From Paenarthrobacter sp. GOM3 (GTDB lineage Bacteria; Actinomycetota; Actinomycetes; Actinomycetales; Micrococcaceae): DNA of 64,000 nt. The position numbers were made by a program, and so were the translations under genes. Positions 8,987 to 17,620 of the stretch are shown one piece after another. Under the pieces are notes generated by a model that was not told where the DNA came from, made no database searches, and worked only from the letters and a program-made list of their open reading frames with translations. The stretch's first letter is position 1. Every line of letters starts with the position of its first letter. Location of the stretch: the NCBI RefSeq assembly GCF_018215265.2, contig NZ_CP136562.1, positions 2,356,001-2,420,000 on the forward strand, read 5' to 3'.

Positions 8987-11005
8987 GTGTCTGCATCCCG
9001 CACCGAACGACTCCTGAACCTCCTCCTGGCTTTGCTCAACACCAAGGTGGGGCTTCCGCGTTCCGTCCTTCGCGACAAGGTCTACCACGATTCCGCCGAG
9101 AACGATGTCGCCTTTGGGCGCATGTTCGAGCGCGACAAAGTGGACCTGAAGCAGTTTGGCTTTGAGATAGAGACACTGACCGATCCCCGCAGTTTTGGGG
9201 CCGACGACCCGGCCTCCACCCGATACCGGATCGGCAAGGACTCGAACCGGCTTCCCGAAGTGAACCTGACGCCGGCGGAATGCACCGTGCTCCTGCTCGC
9301 AGCGCAACTGTGGGAACGCGCCGCCCTGGGCAGCGCAGCAGCAAACGCCGTCCGCAAGCTGCAGGCTGCCGGTGGTTTCACCGACGTCGACCTTCCTGCT
9401 GGGGTCCAGCCCCGCATCAAACCCGCCGGACAGGCCTTCGACGACGTCGTTGCGGCCATGCATGGCAGGCATCCGGTCCGTTTCGGCTACCTTGCGGTCA
9501 GCACCGGACGCGAGGAAGAGCGGGAAGTGGAGCCGTGGGGGCTCGGGAGCCGATTTGGACAGTGGTACCTCGTGGGGTTCGACCGGGGGAGGGGGGCCAA
9601 AAGGCTCTTCAGGCTCTCGCGCATGACAACGGCGGTGACAGTCGTGACGGGCGACAGTTTCGAGCCACCGGCAAAATTCAACGCCCGGGCGGAGCTTGAC
9701 GCCCTCAACGAGTTGCCCGTCCAACAGGCCATCCTCGATGTGGACAAGGGCCGGCTGCTTGCCCTGCGAAAAAGGGCTGTACCGCCCGGCCCGATTCCGG
9801 CCACCAGCGATCGTGACCGCATCGTGGTGGAGTTCAGGGACCCTGAGCAACTCGCCGAAGAGCTGGCATCCTATGGGCCACACGCCACGGTGACCGGACC
9901 CGCTGAGTTGCGGGCCGCCGTCGTGCGCCGCCTTAAAGGTGCCTTGGACTTCGATGCCGCGCCGGAGGCACCGGTGCACTTCCCCGACTCAGGGCCAACG
10001 CCACGGGCGCGGAAGCGTACGTCCGAGGACCAGCTGGCCAGGATGCTGCAGCTGGTGCCGTTCCTGGTTCACCATCAGGGCCTGCACATCCAGGAAGTCG
10101 CCGACCACTTCGGCATCAGCCGTAAGGCGCTGATCGACGACCTGAAGATCCTGATCTGTTCCGGCTTGCCCGAAGGCTACCCGGACGACCTCCTGGACAT
10201 CCAATGGGAAAACGACCATGTCTACATCTCCGAGCACCTTGACCTGAACCGCCCCGTACGTTTCAGCGAGGACGAAGCGGCGGCCCTGCTGACCGGGCTG
10301 GCCATGCTGGGCGACCTGCCGGCCCTGGCCGGGATGCCCGAAGACGAACCCGGTAGCGCACTGGAGTCCGTCACCATCAAGCTGACCGGCGCTGCAGGGC
10401 AGGCTGGACGGCTGGCAGGTTCGGTGGCAGGCCAATCGGTGGCGCCCGAACAATCCCAGGCCTTCGCCACCATCACCAAGGCCATCCGGGAAGGTCAGCA
10501 GCTCCGCCTAACGTACCTGTCGCTCCAGCGGGACGAAGTCACCGAACGGGACGTCGACCCGTTGCGGCTCTATTCGCTGGACAACACCTGGTACTTCGAG
10601 GCCTATTGCCACAGCAAGGAAGGGCTCCGGAACTTCAGGTTGGACAGGGTGGAGTCCCTGGAGCCAAACGGCCGTCCCGCTTCCGGTACGGTGACAGCCC
10701 GGGACGCCTTTCCCGCGCGGCTCTACACGCCCAGTGATGACGACGTGCTGGTAGTACTGCAGCTCACCCGGCAGGGAGCCGGACTGGCTGACGACTACTA
10801 CGCGGAGCGCACGGCGCAATTGCCCGACGGCGGTCTCCTCGCGGAGGTTCGGTTCGGCAGCGCAGAGTGGCTGCCCATGTTCATTTCCCAGCACGGCGGC
10901 TCAGTGCGGATCCTCGACCCCGAGGCCTTGCGGCAGGCAACCCGTGCATGGCTCAACCAGGCCTTGGCCGGGTACGACTCTCCGTCGGCCGGCCGGGCTG
11001 GCTAG
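8987..11005 (+). CDS. pafBC: Fused PafB-PafC WYL-domain transcriptional activator
   Basis: Activator of the LexA-independent DNA-damage response. Most actinobacteria encode it as two proteins, PafB and PafC, that work together. Here one 672-aa frame contains both halves: HTH SRTERLLNLLLALLNTK at the N-terminus with a WYL domain near residues 150-230, then a second HTH near 345 (HHQGLHIQEVADHFGISRKA) with a second WYL domain near 480-560. The linker around residues 325-345 is basic and Pro-rich. A natural fusion is known from Arthrobacter. It sits downstream of the proteasome genes and is separated from them by the two FKBP genes and its own promoter. Confidence 0.95.
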   Translation: MSASRTERLLNLLLALLNTKVGLPRSVLRDKVYHDSAENDVAFGRMFERDKVDLKQFGFEIETLTDPRSFGADDPASTRYRIGKDSNRLPEVNLTPAECTVLLLAAQLWERAALGSAAANAVRKLQAAGGFTDVDLPAGVQPRIKPAGQAFDDVVAAMHGRHPVRFGYLAVSTGREEEREVEPWGLGSRFGQWYLVGFDRGRGAKRLFRLSRMTTAVTVVTGDSFEPPAKFNARAELDALNELPVQQAILDVDKGRLLALRKRAVPPGPIPATSDRDRIVVEFRDPEQLAEELASYGPHATVTGPAELRAAVVRRLKGALDFDAAPEAPVHFPDSGPTPRARKRTSEDQLARMLQLVPFLVHHQGLHIQEVADHFGISRKALIDDLKILICSGLPEGYPDDLLDIQWENDHVYISEHLDLNRPVRFSEDEAAALLTGLAMLGDLPALAGMPEDEPGSALESVTIKLTGAAGQAGRLAGSVAGQSVAPEQSQAFATITKAIREGQQLRLTYLSLQRDEVTERDVDPLRLYSLDNTWYFEAYCHSKEGLRNFRLDRVESLEPNGRPASGTVTARDAFPARLYTPSDDDVLVVLQLTRQGAGLADDYYAERTAQLPDGGLLAEVRFGSAEWLPMFISQHGGSVRILDPEALRQATRAWLNQALAGYDSPSAGRAG

Positions 11006-11008
11006 ACT
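11003..11008 (+). promoter_or_regulatory. -10 box, leaderless
   Basis: TAGACT starts inside the pafBC stop region and ends exactly 6 nt before the ATG at 11015, giving a leaderless transcript. Confidence 0.45.
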
Positions 11009-11014
11009 ACTCAG

Positions 11015-11365
11015 ATGCCTTGGTGGTTCTGGATCCTGTTGTGGATCGCGCTCATTGCCCTTTCGTTGCTCCTCCACGTGACGCTGGGGTACCGGTTGTT
11101 CAGGAAATTCATGACAACTGTTCATGAATTGGCTGACGCAGGTAAACGTTTCAGCAACCTTCCGCCGGTCCCGAAAACCTCCGATGTTGAAACGGCCGGA
11201 GACCGCCCTGAACCGGGTTCCGCCATTTTTGCCTCCCCGGAGCAGATGCGTCATGATTACCTGACGGCCAAAGCCTCCCGACAGGAAGTTCGGCGTCAAA
11301 AACGCGTCAAACGCAAAGCCGAGCGGGGTCAGCCACAATCCCTGCACGACATAGAATTCAGATAG
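11015..11365 (+). CDS. Small membrane-anchored hypothetical protein
   Basis: 116-aa protein with one hydrophobic segment at about residues 3-25 (WWFWILLWIALIALSLLLHV) and a long charged cytoplasmic tail that becomes strongly basic near the end. I do not recognise a catalytic motif. It lies between pafBC and tatA, a position where actinobacteria often carry a short membrane protein of unknown role. The ATG follows a TAGACT box by 6 nt, so it is probably translated from a leaderless message. Confidence 0.7.
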   Translation: MPWWFWILLWIALIALSLLLHVTLGYRLFRKFMTTVHELADAGKRFSNLPPVPKTSDVETAGDRPEPGSAIFASPEQMRHDYLTAKASRQEVRRQKRVKRKAERGQPQSLHDIEFR

Positions 11366-11374
11366 ACGTAGGAT
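11346..11374 (+). promoter_or_regulatory. Candidate tatA promoter
   Basis: ACGACA (11346-11351) and TAGGAT (11369-11374) are separated by 17 bp, about 28 nt before the tatA ATG. The start region also has AAAGGAAAGGA as ribosome site. Confidence 0.4.
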
Positions 11375-11401
11375 GTATCCAAAAGGAAAGGACCTCCCCA
11401 C

Positions 11402-11671
11402 ATGAGGCTCGAAGGCTGGCATCTCATCATCATCATCGTCCTGGCTCTGGTGCTCTTCGCCGCACCGAAGCTGCCGTCCATGGCACGCAGCATTGGACAG
11501 TCGATGCGCATTTTCAAGTCTGAAGTCCGGGAAATGAAGAAGGACGGTTCTTCCGAAACCAAGGACTCACAGGAACCTTCCGACGCCGTTGAAGGCAAAG
11601 TGGTAGGTCACCCGGATGTGAAGGCACAGAACAACGGCGAGACCGACGTTCCGCCCGCTAACCGCGTCTAA
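11402..11671 (+). CDS. tatA: Sec-independent translocase subunit TatA
   Basis: Pore-forming subunit of the twin-arginine translocase (89 aa). The layout is a short N-terminus, a transmembrane helix at about residues 7-22 (HLIIIIVLALVLFAAPKLP), then the amphipathic helix MARSIGQSMRIFKSEVREMKK and a polar tail. The FAAPKLP hinge is typical. tatC starts 5 nt downstream, so they form one operon. No tatB is present next to them, which is usual when tatB is encoded elsewhere or TatA does both jobs. Confidence 0.95.
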   Translation: MRLEGWHLIIIIVLALVLFAAPKLPSMARSIGQSMRIFKSEVREMKKDGSSETKDSQEPSDAVEGKVVGHPDVKAQNNGETDVPPANRV

Positions 11672-11676
11672 GAAGA

Positions 11677-12513
11677 GTGGTAGAAACGAAGGGGCGCAAG
11701 GCCAACCCCGAAGCCCGGATGGCGCTCCTTGACCACCTCAAGGAGCTAAGGAACCGGCTCTTCAAGGCTGCTATCGGCGTCATCGTCGGAACCGTGGTGG
11801 GCTTCATCGTCTACCAGCCTCTCCTTGAAGCGCTGATCAAGCCGATCAAGGACCTCAACGAAAAAGAGGGCAGGGCGGCCACCCTGAACTTTGACGGCGT
11901 CGCAAGTTCGTTCGACCTCATGGTCCAGGTATCGGTGTTCCTTGGCGTGATACTTTCCAGCCCCGTGTGGATCTATCAGCTGTGGGCTTTCATCGTGCCC
12001 GGGCTTCACAAAAAGGAACGCCGCCTGGCGCTGTCGTTTGTTGCAGCGGCAGTTCCCCTGTTCATCGGCGGCGTCCTCCTCGCGTGGCTCGTGCTGCCCA
12101 ACGCTGTTCGCGTGCTGACCGACTTCACCCCGGTGGGCGGCTCAAACTTCATCAGCGCAGAGATCTATTTGGCGTTCGTCCTGCGGCTCCTGCTGGCTTT
12201 CGGTATTGCCTTCCTCGTCCCGGTGGTACTGGTTGGCTTGAACCTGGCAGGAATTGTCAAGGGCAAGCAACTCGTTAAGAGCTGGCGGATCACCATCTTC
12301 CTGGTGTGCCTCTTCGCGGCCATGGCCGCTCCGGGCGCTGACGCCATGAGCATGTTCTACCTGGCAACCCCCATGTTGCTGCTCTTCTTCGCTGCCATTG
12401 GCGTGTGCCTGCTCAATGACCGTCGCCGGGAGCGCCGCGCCGTGAAGCGTGCTGCTGAGACTGAAGCCACTGCGGACATTGCCACCTCTGCCGCAGATCT
12501 GGAGAATCTCTAG
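11677..12513 (+). CDS. tatC: Sec-independent translocase subunit TatC
   Basis: Receptor subunit of the Tat translocon that recognises twin-arginine signal peptides (278 aa, GTG start with an AAGAAGAG site). The conserved N-terminal segment MALLDHLKELRNRLFKA is present, followed by six predicted membrane helices. The periplasmic/TM motif SSPVWIYQLWAFIVPGLHKKE is diagnostic. The C-terminal tail is charged and Ala/Glu-rich. It directly follows tatA. Confidence 0.96.
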   Translation: MVETKGRKANPEARMALLDHLKELRNRLFKAAIGVIVGTVVGFIVYQPLLEALIKPIKDLNEKEGRAATLNFDGVASSFDLMVQVSVFLGVILSSPVWIYQLWAFIVPGLHKKERRLALSFVAAAVPLFIGGVLLAWLVLPNAVRVLTDFTPVGGSNFISAEIYLAFVLRLLLAFGIAFLVPVVLVGLNLAGIVKGKQLVKSWRITIFLVCLFAAMAAPGADAMSMFYLATPMLLLFFAAIGVCLLNDRRRERRAVKRAAETEATADIATSAADLENL

Positions 12514-12525
12514 ACCATGGCCTAC

Positions 12526-12531
12526 TAGGCT
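12526..12531 (+). promoter_or_regulatory. -10 box of leaderless helY transcript
   Basis: TAGGCT ends 6 nt before the helY ATG at 12538 and no ribosome site is present, indicating a leaderless start just after tatC. Confidence 0.5.
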
Positions 12532-12537
12532 TGAGCC

Positions 12538-15513
12538 ATGTCCTCCATTTCCGGGTCTCCATCACCGTCCGACCGTTACCAGGCCGCAGCCCAGCGGGCG
12601 GCTGAGTCGAAAACGTATCTCGGATCCTTTGCCCGTTCGCTTGAATTCGACCTCGACGACTTCCAAAGGGAGGCGTGCCGCTCCCTCCAGGAGGGTCGTG
12701 GAGTCCTCGTGGCGGCGCCCACAGGAGCCGGTAAGACGATCGTTGGCGAGTTCGCCATCTACCTTGCCTTGGAACGCGGCCTCAAAGCCTTCTACACCAC
12801 CCCCATTAAGGCACTGAGCAACCAGAAGTTCTCTGAGTTGGCGGCCAAGTACGGTGCCGCCAACGTGGGTTTGCTGACTGGTGACACCACCATCAACGGT
12901 GATGCTCCCGTGGTGGTCATGACCACTGAAGTCCTTCGGAACATGTTGTACGCCGACTCCGAAACGCTTGGCGATTTGGGCTTCGTTGTCATGGATGAGG
13001 TCCACTACCTGGCGGACCGCTTCCGCGGGGCAGTGTGGGAGGAAGTCATCATCCACTTGCCCAGCGAAGTGCAGGTTGCGTCGCTCAGCGCTACCGTTTC
13101 CAACGCCGAAGAATTTGGCGCCTGGTTGGACACCGTCAGGGGCGACACCGACGTCATTGTCTCCGAACACCGGCCGGTCCCGCTCTGGCAACACGTGATG
13201 GTGGGCCGGGAAATCGTAGACCTCTTCGCCGGCGACACCACCTTCGATGAGATTGCTCCATCCGCGCCGGAACGGCAGGATCCCGAGGTTCCGGATCTGT
13301 CAGAAAATGCCGAGATCCCGGTCGAGCCTGCCGTCCCGCAACGCCGGAAAGTGGCCTCCGCGCGGTCCATATCCCCGAAGGCCAGCCAGAGCGTCACGAG
13401 TCCGGAATTCGAAGTCAACCCCGATCTGTTGGCCATGGCCCGCTCGGAAAGCAGGATGAACACAGCCGGCCGGTACGGGCACGGGGGCCGGAGCCGGCAC
13501 CGCCAGGACCGGTACCGGGATGACAGGCAGCAGTCCGAGCAGCGCAGCCCGGTCCGGAAAGCCAGCCGCCCCCAGGTCATCGAGAGCCTGCGGCGGCAGG
13601 ATCTGTTGCCGGCCATCACGTTCATCTTCTCCAGAGCCGGCTGTGACGCTGCAGTGGCCCAGTGCGCGGCATCGGGTTTGTGGCTCACAACCGAGCGGGA
13701 ACAACAGATCATTGCCCAGCGGGTGGACGAGGCCAGTCACGAGATTCCTGCCGACGACCTCGACGTCCTTGACTTTTGGGGCTGGCGGGACGGACTTGTC
13801 AGGGGCTTCGCCGCGCACCACGCCGGCATGCTCCCCACGTTCAAGGAAGTGGTGGAAAAGCTCTTCGCAGACGGACTGGTCAAAGCCGTCTTCGCCACGG
13901 AAACCCTCGCTTTGGGCGTCAACATGCCTGCGCGCTGCGTAGTCCTGGAGAAGCTCGAGAAGTTCAACGGCGAAGCGCACGTCAACATCACCGCGGGGGA
14001 GTACACCCAGCTCACGGGCCGCGCCGGCCGACGCGGCATCGACGTCGAAGGCCATGCCGTGGTCCTGTGGCAGCCCGGAACCGATCCCACCGCCGTCGCC
14101 GGGCTTGCTTCGCGGCGCACCTACCCCCTGAACTCCAGCTTCCGCCCCACGTACAACATGAGCATCAACCTGATCGCCCAGTTCGGCCGGGTGCGGGCTC
14201 GTGAAATCCTTGAGTCGTCGTTCGCCCAGTTCCAGGCTGACCGATCCGTCGTGGGCCTCGCACGGCAGGTGCGCGGACGCGAAGAGTCACTGGCTGGGTA
14301 TGCAAAGTCCATGCAATGCCATTTGGGGGACTTCACCGAGTACTCCAAGCTCCGCCGCGACCTCAGCGATGCCGAGAATTTCGCGGCACGGGACAACCAG
14401 CGGGCCCGCCGGTCCCACGTGACCGACTCGTTGACACGGTTGATACCCGGCGACGTCATCAGCATCTACAGCGGCAGGTTGGCTGGGCACGCGGTGGTCC
14501 TCGAAGTGGACCGTAACGCCCGCGAACCCAGGCCCTCGGTGCTGACGTCCGATAACCAGCTCCGGCGCATCGGTGTCCACGACCTCGACGGGCCGGTGTC
14601 CCCGGTGACCCGGATAAGGATCCCCAAGTCCTTCAATTCCAAGGTACCCAAGGCCCGGCGCGACCTGGCCGCGGCAATGCGCCATGCCATCAGCGAAGAC
14701 GTGCCGCACAGCCGCCACCACAGCAGGCACGAGGACTTCGGTTTGGGCGCCCGGCTCCCGGACCAGGAAAAGAAGATCGCGGACCTCCGGCGTGCGTTGC
14801 GCGCCCACCCGTGCCACGGGTGCAGCGAACGCGAGGACCACGCGCGGTGGTCGGAGCGCTGGTGGAAGCTGCGCAAGGAAACCGACGGGCTGGTCCGCCA
14901 GATCCAGGGCCGGACCAACACGATCGCCAAGACGTTCGACCGTGTCTGCGATGTCCTCTCGGCCTATGGATACCTGGAAACGGACGACGCCGGCCACGTA
15001 GCAATCAGCGCCGATGGGCAGCGTCTCCGCCGGATCTACGGCGAAAAGGACCTCCTCATCTCCCAGTCCGTGCGGCAGGGCGCCATCAACGACCTCGACG
15101 CCGCCGAACTCGCCTCCCTGGCCAGCACCCTGGTGTACCAGGCCAAGCGCGAGGACCGTGGGCTGCGGCCGAAGATGCCGACGGTTTCGCTCGAGTCAGC
15201 CGTGGACATCGTCGTGCGTGAATGGTCCCAGTTGGAGGACACAGAAGAGCACCACCGGCTCCCGCTGACCGGGGAGCCGGAACTTGGGCTGATGTGGCCG
15301 ATGTACAAGTGGGCCAAGGGACGCCACCTGCAGGATGTCCTCAGCGGAACCGACCTCGCTGCCGGCGACTTCGTCCGTTGGGCGAAGCAGGTAGTGGATC
15401 TGCTGGACCAACTGGCCAAAATTCCGCAACTGGACCCACGCCTGTCCAGGATCTGCCGTGAGTCCATTGACCTGGTCCGGCGCGGCGTCGTGGCCTATTC
15501 CACCGTGGCCTGA
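12538..15513 (+). CDS. helY: Ski2/Mtr4-like DEVH-box RNA helicase HelY
   Basis: Large superfamily 2 helicase of 991 aa. Motif I is APTGAGKT near residue 60, motif II is DEVH near 152, motif III is SLSATV, and motif VI is QLTGRAGRRG. Between the two RecA domains, about residues 240-345, there is a low-complexity Arg/Gln/Ser-rich insert that is probably disordered. The C-terminal part contains a CHGC...H zinc-like cluster and the DSHCT-type helical region. By homology to eukaryotic Ski2/Mtr4 it probably acts in RNA turnover; the bacterial substrate is not established here. Confidence 0.92.
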   Translation: MSSISGSPSPSDRYQAAAQRAAESKTYLGSFARSLEFDLDDFQREACRSLQEGRGVLVAAPTGAGKTIVGEFAIYLALERGLKAFYTTPIKALSNQKFSELAAKYGAANVGLLTGDTTINGDAPVVVMTTEVLRNMLYADSETLGDLGFVVMDEVHYLADRFRGAVWEEVIIHLPSEVQVASLSATVSNAEEFGAWLDTVRGDTDVIVSEHRPVPLWQHVMVGREIVDLFAGDTTFDEIAPSAPERQDPEVPDLSENAEIPVEPAVPQRRKVASARSISPKASQSVTSPEFEVNPDLLAMARSESRMNTAGRYGHGGRSRHRQDRYRDDRQQSEQRSPVRKASRPQVIESLRRQDLLPAITFIFSRAGCDAAVAQCAASGLWLTTEREQQIIAQRVDEASHEIPADDLDVLDFWGWRDGLVRGFAAHHAGMLPTFKEVVEKLFADGLVKAVFATETLALGVNMPARCVVLEKLEKFNGEAHVNITAGEYTQLTGRAGRRGIDVEGHAVVLWQPGTDPTAVAGLASRRTYPLNSSFRPTYNMSINLIAQFGRVRAREILESSFAQFQADRSVVGLARQVRGREESLAGYAKSMQCHLGDFTEYSKLRRDLSDAENFAARDNQRARRSHVTDSLTRLIPGDVISIYSGRLAGHAVVLEVDRNAREPRPSVLTSDNQLRRIGVHDLDGPVSPVTRIRIPKSFNSKVPKARRDLAAAMRHAISEDVPHSRHHSRHEDFGLGARLPDQEKKIADLRRALRAHPCHGCSEREDHARWSERWWKLRKETDGLVRQIQGRTNTIAKTFDRVCDVLSAYGYLETDDAGHVAISADGQRLRRIYGEKDLLISQSVRQGAINDLDAAELASLASTLVYQAKREDRGLRPKMPTVSLESAVDIVVREWSQLEDTEEHHRLPLTGEPELGLMWPMYKWAKGRHLQDVLSGTDLAAGDFVRWAKQVVDLLDQLAKIPQLDPRLSRICRESIDLVRRGVVAYSTVA

Positions 15514-15561
15514 CGCCACCTCCATGAATTACCGCCTTCAACCGCTCAAGGAGCTCAACGC

Positions 15562-17220
15562 ATGAACCAGCCAGGCGCGCCTGCCGGCAACGACCACGCA
15601 GGGACCGGCAAGAAGGTCACCATGTACCGCAATGGTTCGATCTATACGGCTGCGGATCCGTTCGCAACAGCCATGGTGGTCGACGGCGATACCGTCGCCT
15701 GGGTGGGTTCGGAGCAGGCCGCTACGTCTATTGCCGATTCATCGATGGACATCATCGACCTTCGCGGAGCCCTGCTGGCACCGGGATTTGTCGACTCGCA
15801 TGCGCACCTGACCGAAACCGGGCTGGCCTTGTCGGGCCTGCAGCTTAGCGCTGTGCGTTCGGCCAGGGAACTGCTCGACGCCGTTGCTTCCTCGGGCGGT
15901 ACGGGAACCATCCTGGGCCACGGCTGGGACGAGACGCTCTGGGATGATCCCCCGTTGCCTACCCTCGAAGAACTGGAACGGGCATCGGGCGGCCGCCATG
16001 TGTACCTTTCACGCGTCGACGTCCACTCAGCCCTGGTCTCGGCCTCGCTGGCTGCTGAGGCCAACCTGAAGGGCCTGGACGGCTGGGCGGGGACCGCGCA
16101 GGTATTGCGGGCCGCACACACGGCGGCCCGGTTGACAGCCCGGCAGTTCCCGGAAGCGCAGCGACGCGCATACCAGGAGCAGGCCTTGAAGGAAGCCTCC
16201 GCCAACGGCTACGTCGCGCTGGCAGAAATGTCCGCTCCCCACATCTGCGGCCCGGAAGACCTTCGCTTGGCGGCATCGTGGAATGAACAGCCCGGAAGTC
16301 CCGAGGTACTTCCGTACTGGGGTGAGTTGGCTACCTCAGAAGAGCACGCCCGGAGCATTCTGGCGGGCTTGGGGACCGAAGTGCGGGGACTCGCCGGGGA
16401 CCTGAACATGGATGGGTCCATCGGTTCAAGGACGGCTGCGTTGGTGGATGACTATTCGGACGCGCCGGGTGAACGCGGCAGCCTGTACCTGACAGTGGAT
16501 GACGCGGCGAAGCACATCGCAGCTACATCACTGCTGGGCATCCAGGCCGGATTCCACGTGATTGGTGACGCGGGCCTGGCCGCCGTTCTGGACGCGATGG
16601 ACGTGGCCGCCGCCGAGGTGGGGGAGCAGCGTATCCGTGCAGCGGGCCACCGGCTGGAACACGTCGAGATGGCAGACCAGGCCGCCATTGACAGGTTGGC
16701 CAGGTACTCCGTCACCGTCAGTGTGCAGCCGGGCTTCGACTCCGCCTGGGGTGCCGCTGGTGGCTTGTATTCTCAGCGTCTCGGCGGGCGAAGCCAATCC
16801 ATGAATCCTTTCGCTTCCTTCTATGCCAGTGGCGTCCCCATTGCCTTTGGCAGTGACAGCCCTGTGACTCCGTTGCGCCCCTGGTCCAGCGTCCGCGCCT
16901 GCTTGGAGCACAGCAATCCGGAGCAGCGAATCTCTGCGAGGGCCGCGTTCCTGGGCCACACACGGGCCGGCTGGCGGGCTACCAAGCATCGGAACCCCCT
17001 GATGGGCCAGCTCGTGCCGGGCGCCCCGGCCAGTTTCGCTGTGTGGGAAGTAGAGGAACTGATGGTCCAGGTCGCTGACAGCAGGGTCCAGTCCTGGAGC
17101 ACGGACCCCCGGGCGCGGACACCCCTTCTGCCTGCGTTGGACACCGGTACTGATCCGCGTTGCCTCCAGACCGTCAGGGAAGGACAGGAACTGTTTGCCC
17201 ATGAGGCACTCCGCGTCTAG
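15562..17220 (+). CDS. Amidohydrolase family protein (YtcJ-like)
   Basis: 552-aa metal-dependent hydrolase of the amidohydrolase superfamily. The metal-binding pair is in GFVDSHAHLTETG near residue 80. Further ligands are a HVIGDAG segment, the HRLEHVEM segment and the catalytic Asp in FGSDSPVTPLRPW. The layout (N-terminal beta sandwich with YRNGSIYTA, TIM barrel, return of the sandwich at the C-terminus) matches the YtcJ-like group. The ATG has an AAGGAG site. The substrate cannot be told from sequence. Confidence 0.87.
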   Translation: MNQPGAPAGNDHAGTGKKVTMYRNGSIYTAADPFATAMVVDGDTVAWVGSEQAATSIADSSMDIIDLRGALLAPGFVDSHAHLTETGLALSGLQLSAVRSARELLDAVASSGGTGTILGHGWDETLWDDPPLPTLEELERASGGRHVYLSRVDVHSALVSASLAAEANLKGLDGWAGTAQVLRAAHTAARLTARQFPEAQRRAYQEQALKEASANGYVALAEMSAPHICGPEDLRLAASWNEQPGSPEVLPYWGELATSEEHARSILAGLGTEVRGLAGDLNMDGSIGSRTAALVDDYSDAPGERGSLYLTVDDAAKHIAATSLLGIQAGFHVIGDAGLAAVLDAMDVAAAEVGEQRIRAAGHRLEHVEMADQAAIDRLARYSVTVSVQPGFDSAWGAAGGLYSQRLGGRSQSMNPFASFYASGVPIAFGSDSPVTPLRPWSSVRACLEHSNPEQRISARAAFLGHTRAGWRATKHRNPLMGQLVPGAPASFAVWEVEELMVQVADSRVQSWSTDPRARTPLLPALDTGTDPRCLQTVREGQELFAHEALRV

Positions 17221-17291
17221 TCCCCGAATTTTTGTCCTCAGAGGGTGCCGCTGAACTGGGAAGACAGACAGATCCGCAGGTCATTGGCTGG

Positions 17292-17319
17292 TTGACAGCG
17301 TGCGGTGAGTCCGTAGCAT
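17292..17319 (+). promoter_or_regulatory. Consensus-like vegetative promoter in non-coding region
   Basis: TTGACA (17292-17297), 16-bp spacer, TAGCAT (17314-17319). This is a good sigma-A type promoter with no coding start close behind it. The transcript would begin near 17326 and run through the inverted repeats. Confidence 0.5.
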
Positions 17320-17407
17320 TGAGGCTCAACGGATGATCAACTCAGAGGCAGCTCACGGAGCCTAACGGTCCAGCCGTGGCCGGTTTTCCTGATGGCGGCG
17401 CATGAGT

Positions 17408-17491
17408 GGGCAGGTCCACGGTGACCCAGAAAACAGTTTGACCGGGACTTCACTTCCCGACACTACTGGCCCTGGGCTTGAGGACCTGCCC
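17408..17491 (+). ncRNA. Candidate structured RNA closed by a 10-bp stem
   Basis: GGGCAGGTCC (17408-17417) and GGACCTGCCC (17482-17491) are exact complements 64 nt apart. Inside lie CGGGA/TCCCG with a 7-nt loop and CGGT/ACCG. This resembles a multi-branched fold with a P1 closing stem. It precedes the TATAAT box of the mannosyltransferase gene, so it could also be the 3' part of a longer leader. No match to a riboswitch or small RNA family that I know. Confidence 0.35.
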
Positions 17492-17540
17492 GCACATGTG
17501 TCCGGCGCCACAGCCGCCCGAGGAGGTCCCGGCGTCGTCC

Positions 17541-17546
17541 TATAAT
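17541..17546 (+). promoter_or_regulatory. Perfect TATAAT -10 box for mannosyltransferase gene
   Basis: TATAAT lies about 75 nt before the TTG start at 17621. No clear -35 hexamer is seen at 16-19 bp. It probably gives a leader of roughly 68 nt containing the AAGGAAAGG ribosome site. Confidence 0.5.
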
Positions 17547-17620
17547 GGAGAGTTGCGCCAGAATGCCAGCCGACTGGCTGGTCCGGCACACTGACCGCTC
17601 CATCAAGGAAAGGCCTCTTC

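Larger units (their letters stand above)
17221..17620 (+). other. 400-base non-coding region with promoters and long-range stem
   Basis: I find no convincing protein here. It holds two promoter-like elements (see separate entries), a 6-bp inverted repeat AGGCTC/GAGCCT (17322-17327, 17358-17363), a weak bulged hairpin followed by TTTT (17364-17386), and a perfect 10-bp pair GGGCAGGTCC/GGACCTGCCC (17408-17417, 17482-17491). The long pair encloses at least one smaller hairpin, CGGGA/TCCCG. The layout suggests a structured RNA, but I cannot assign it to a known class. Confidence 0.5.
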
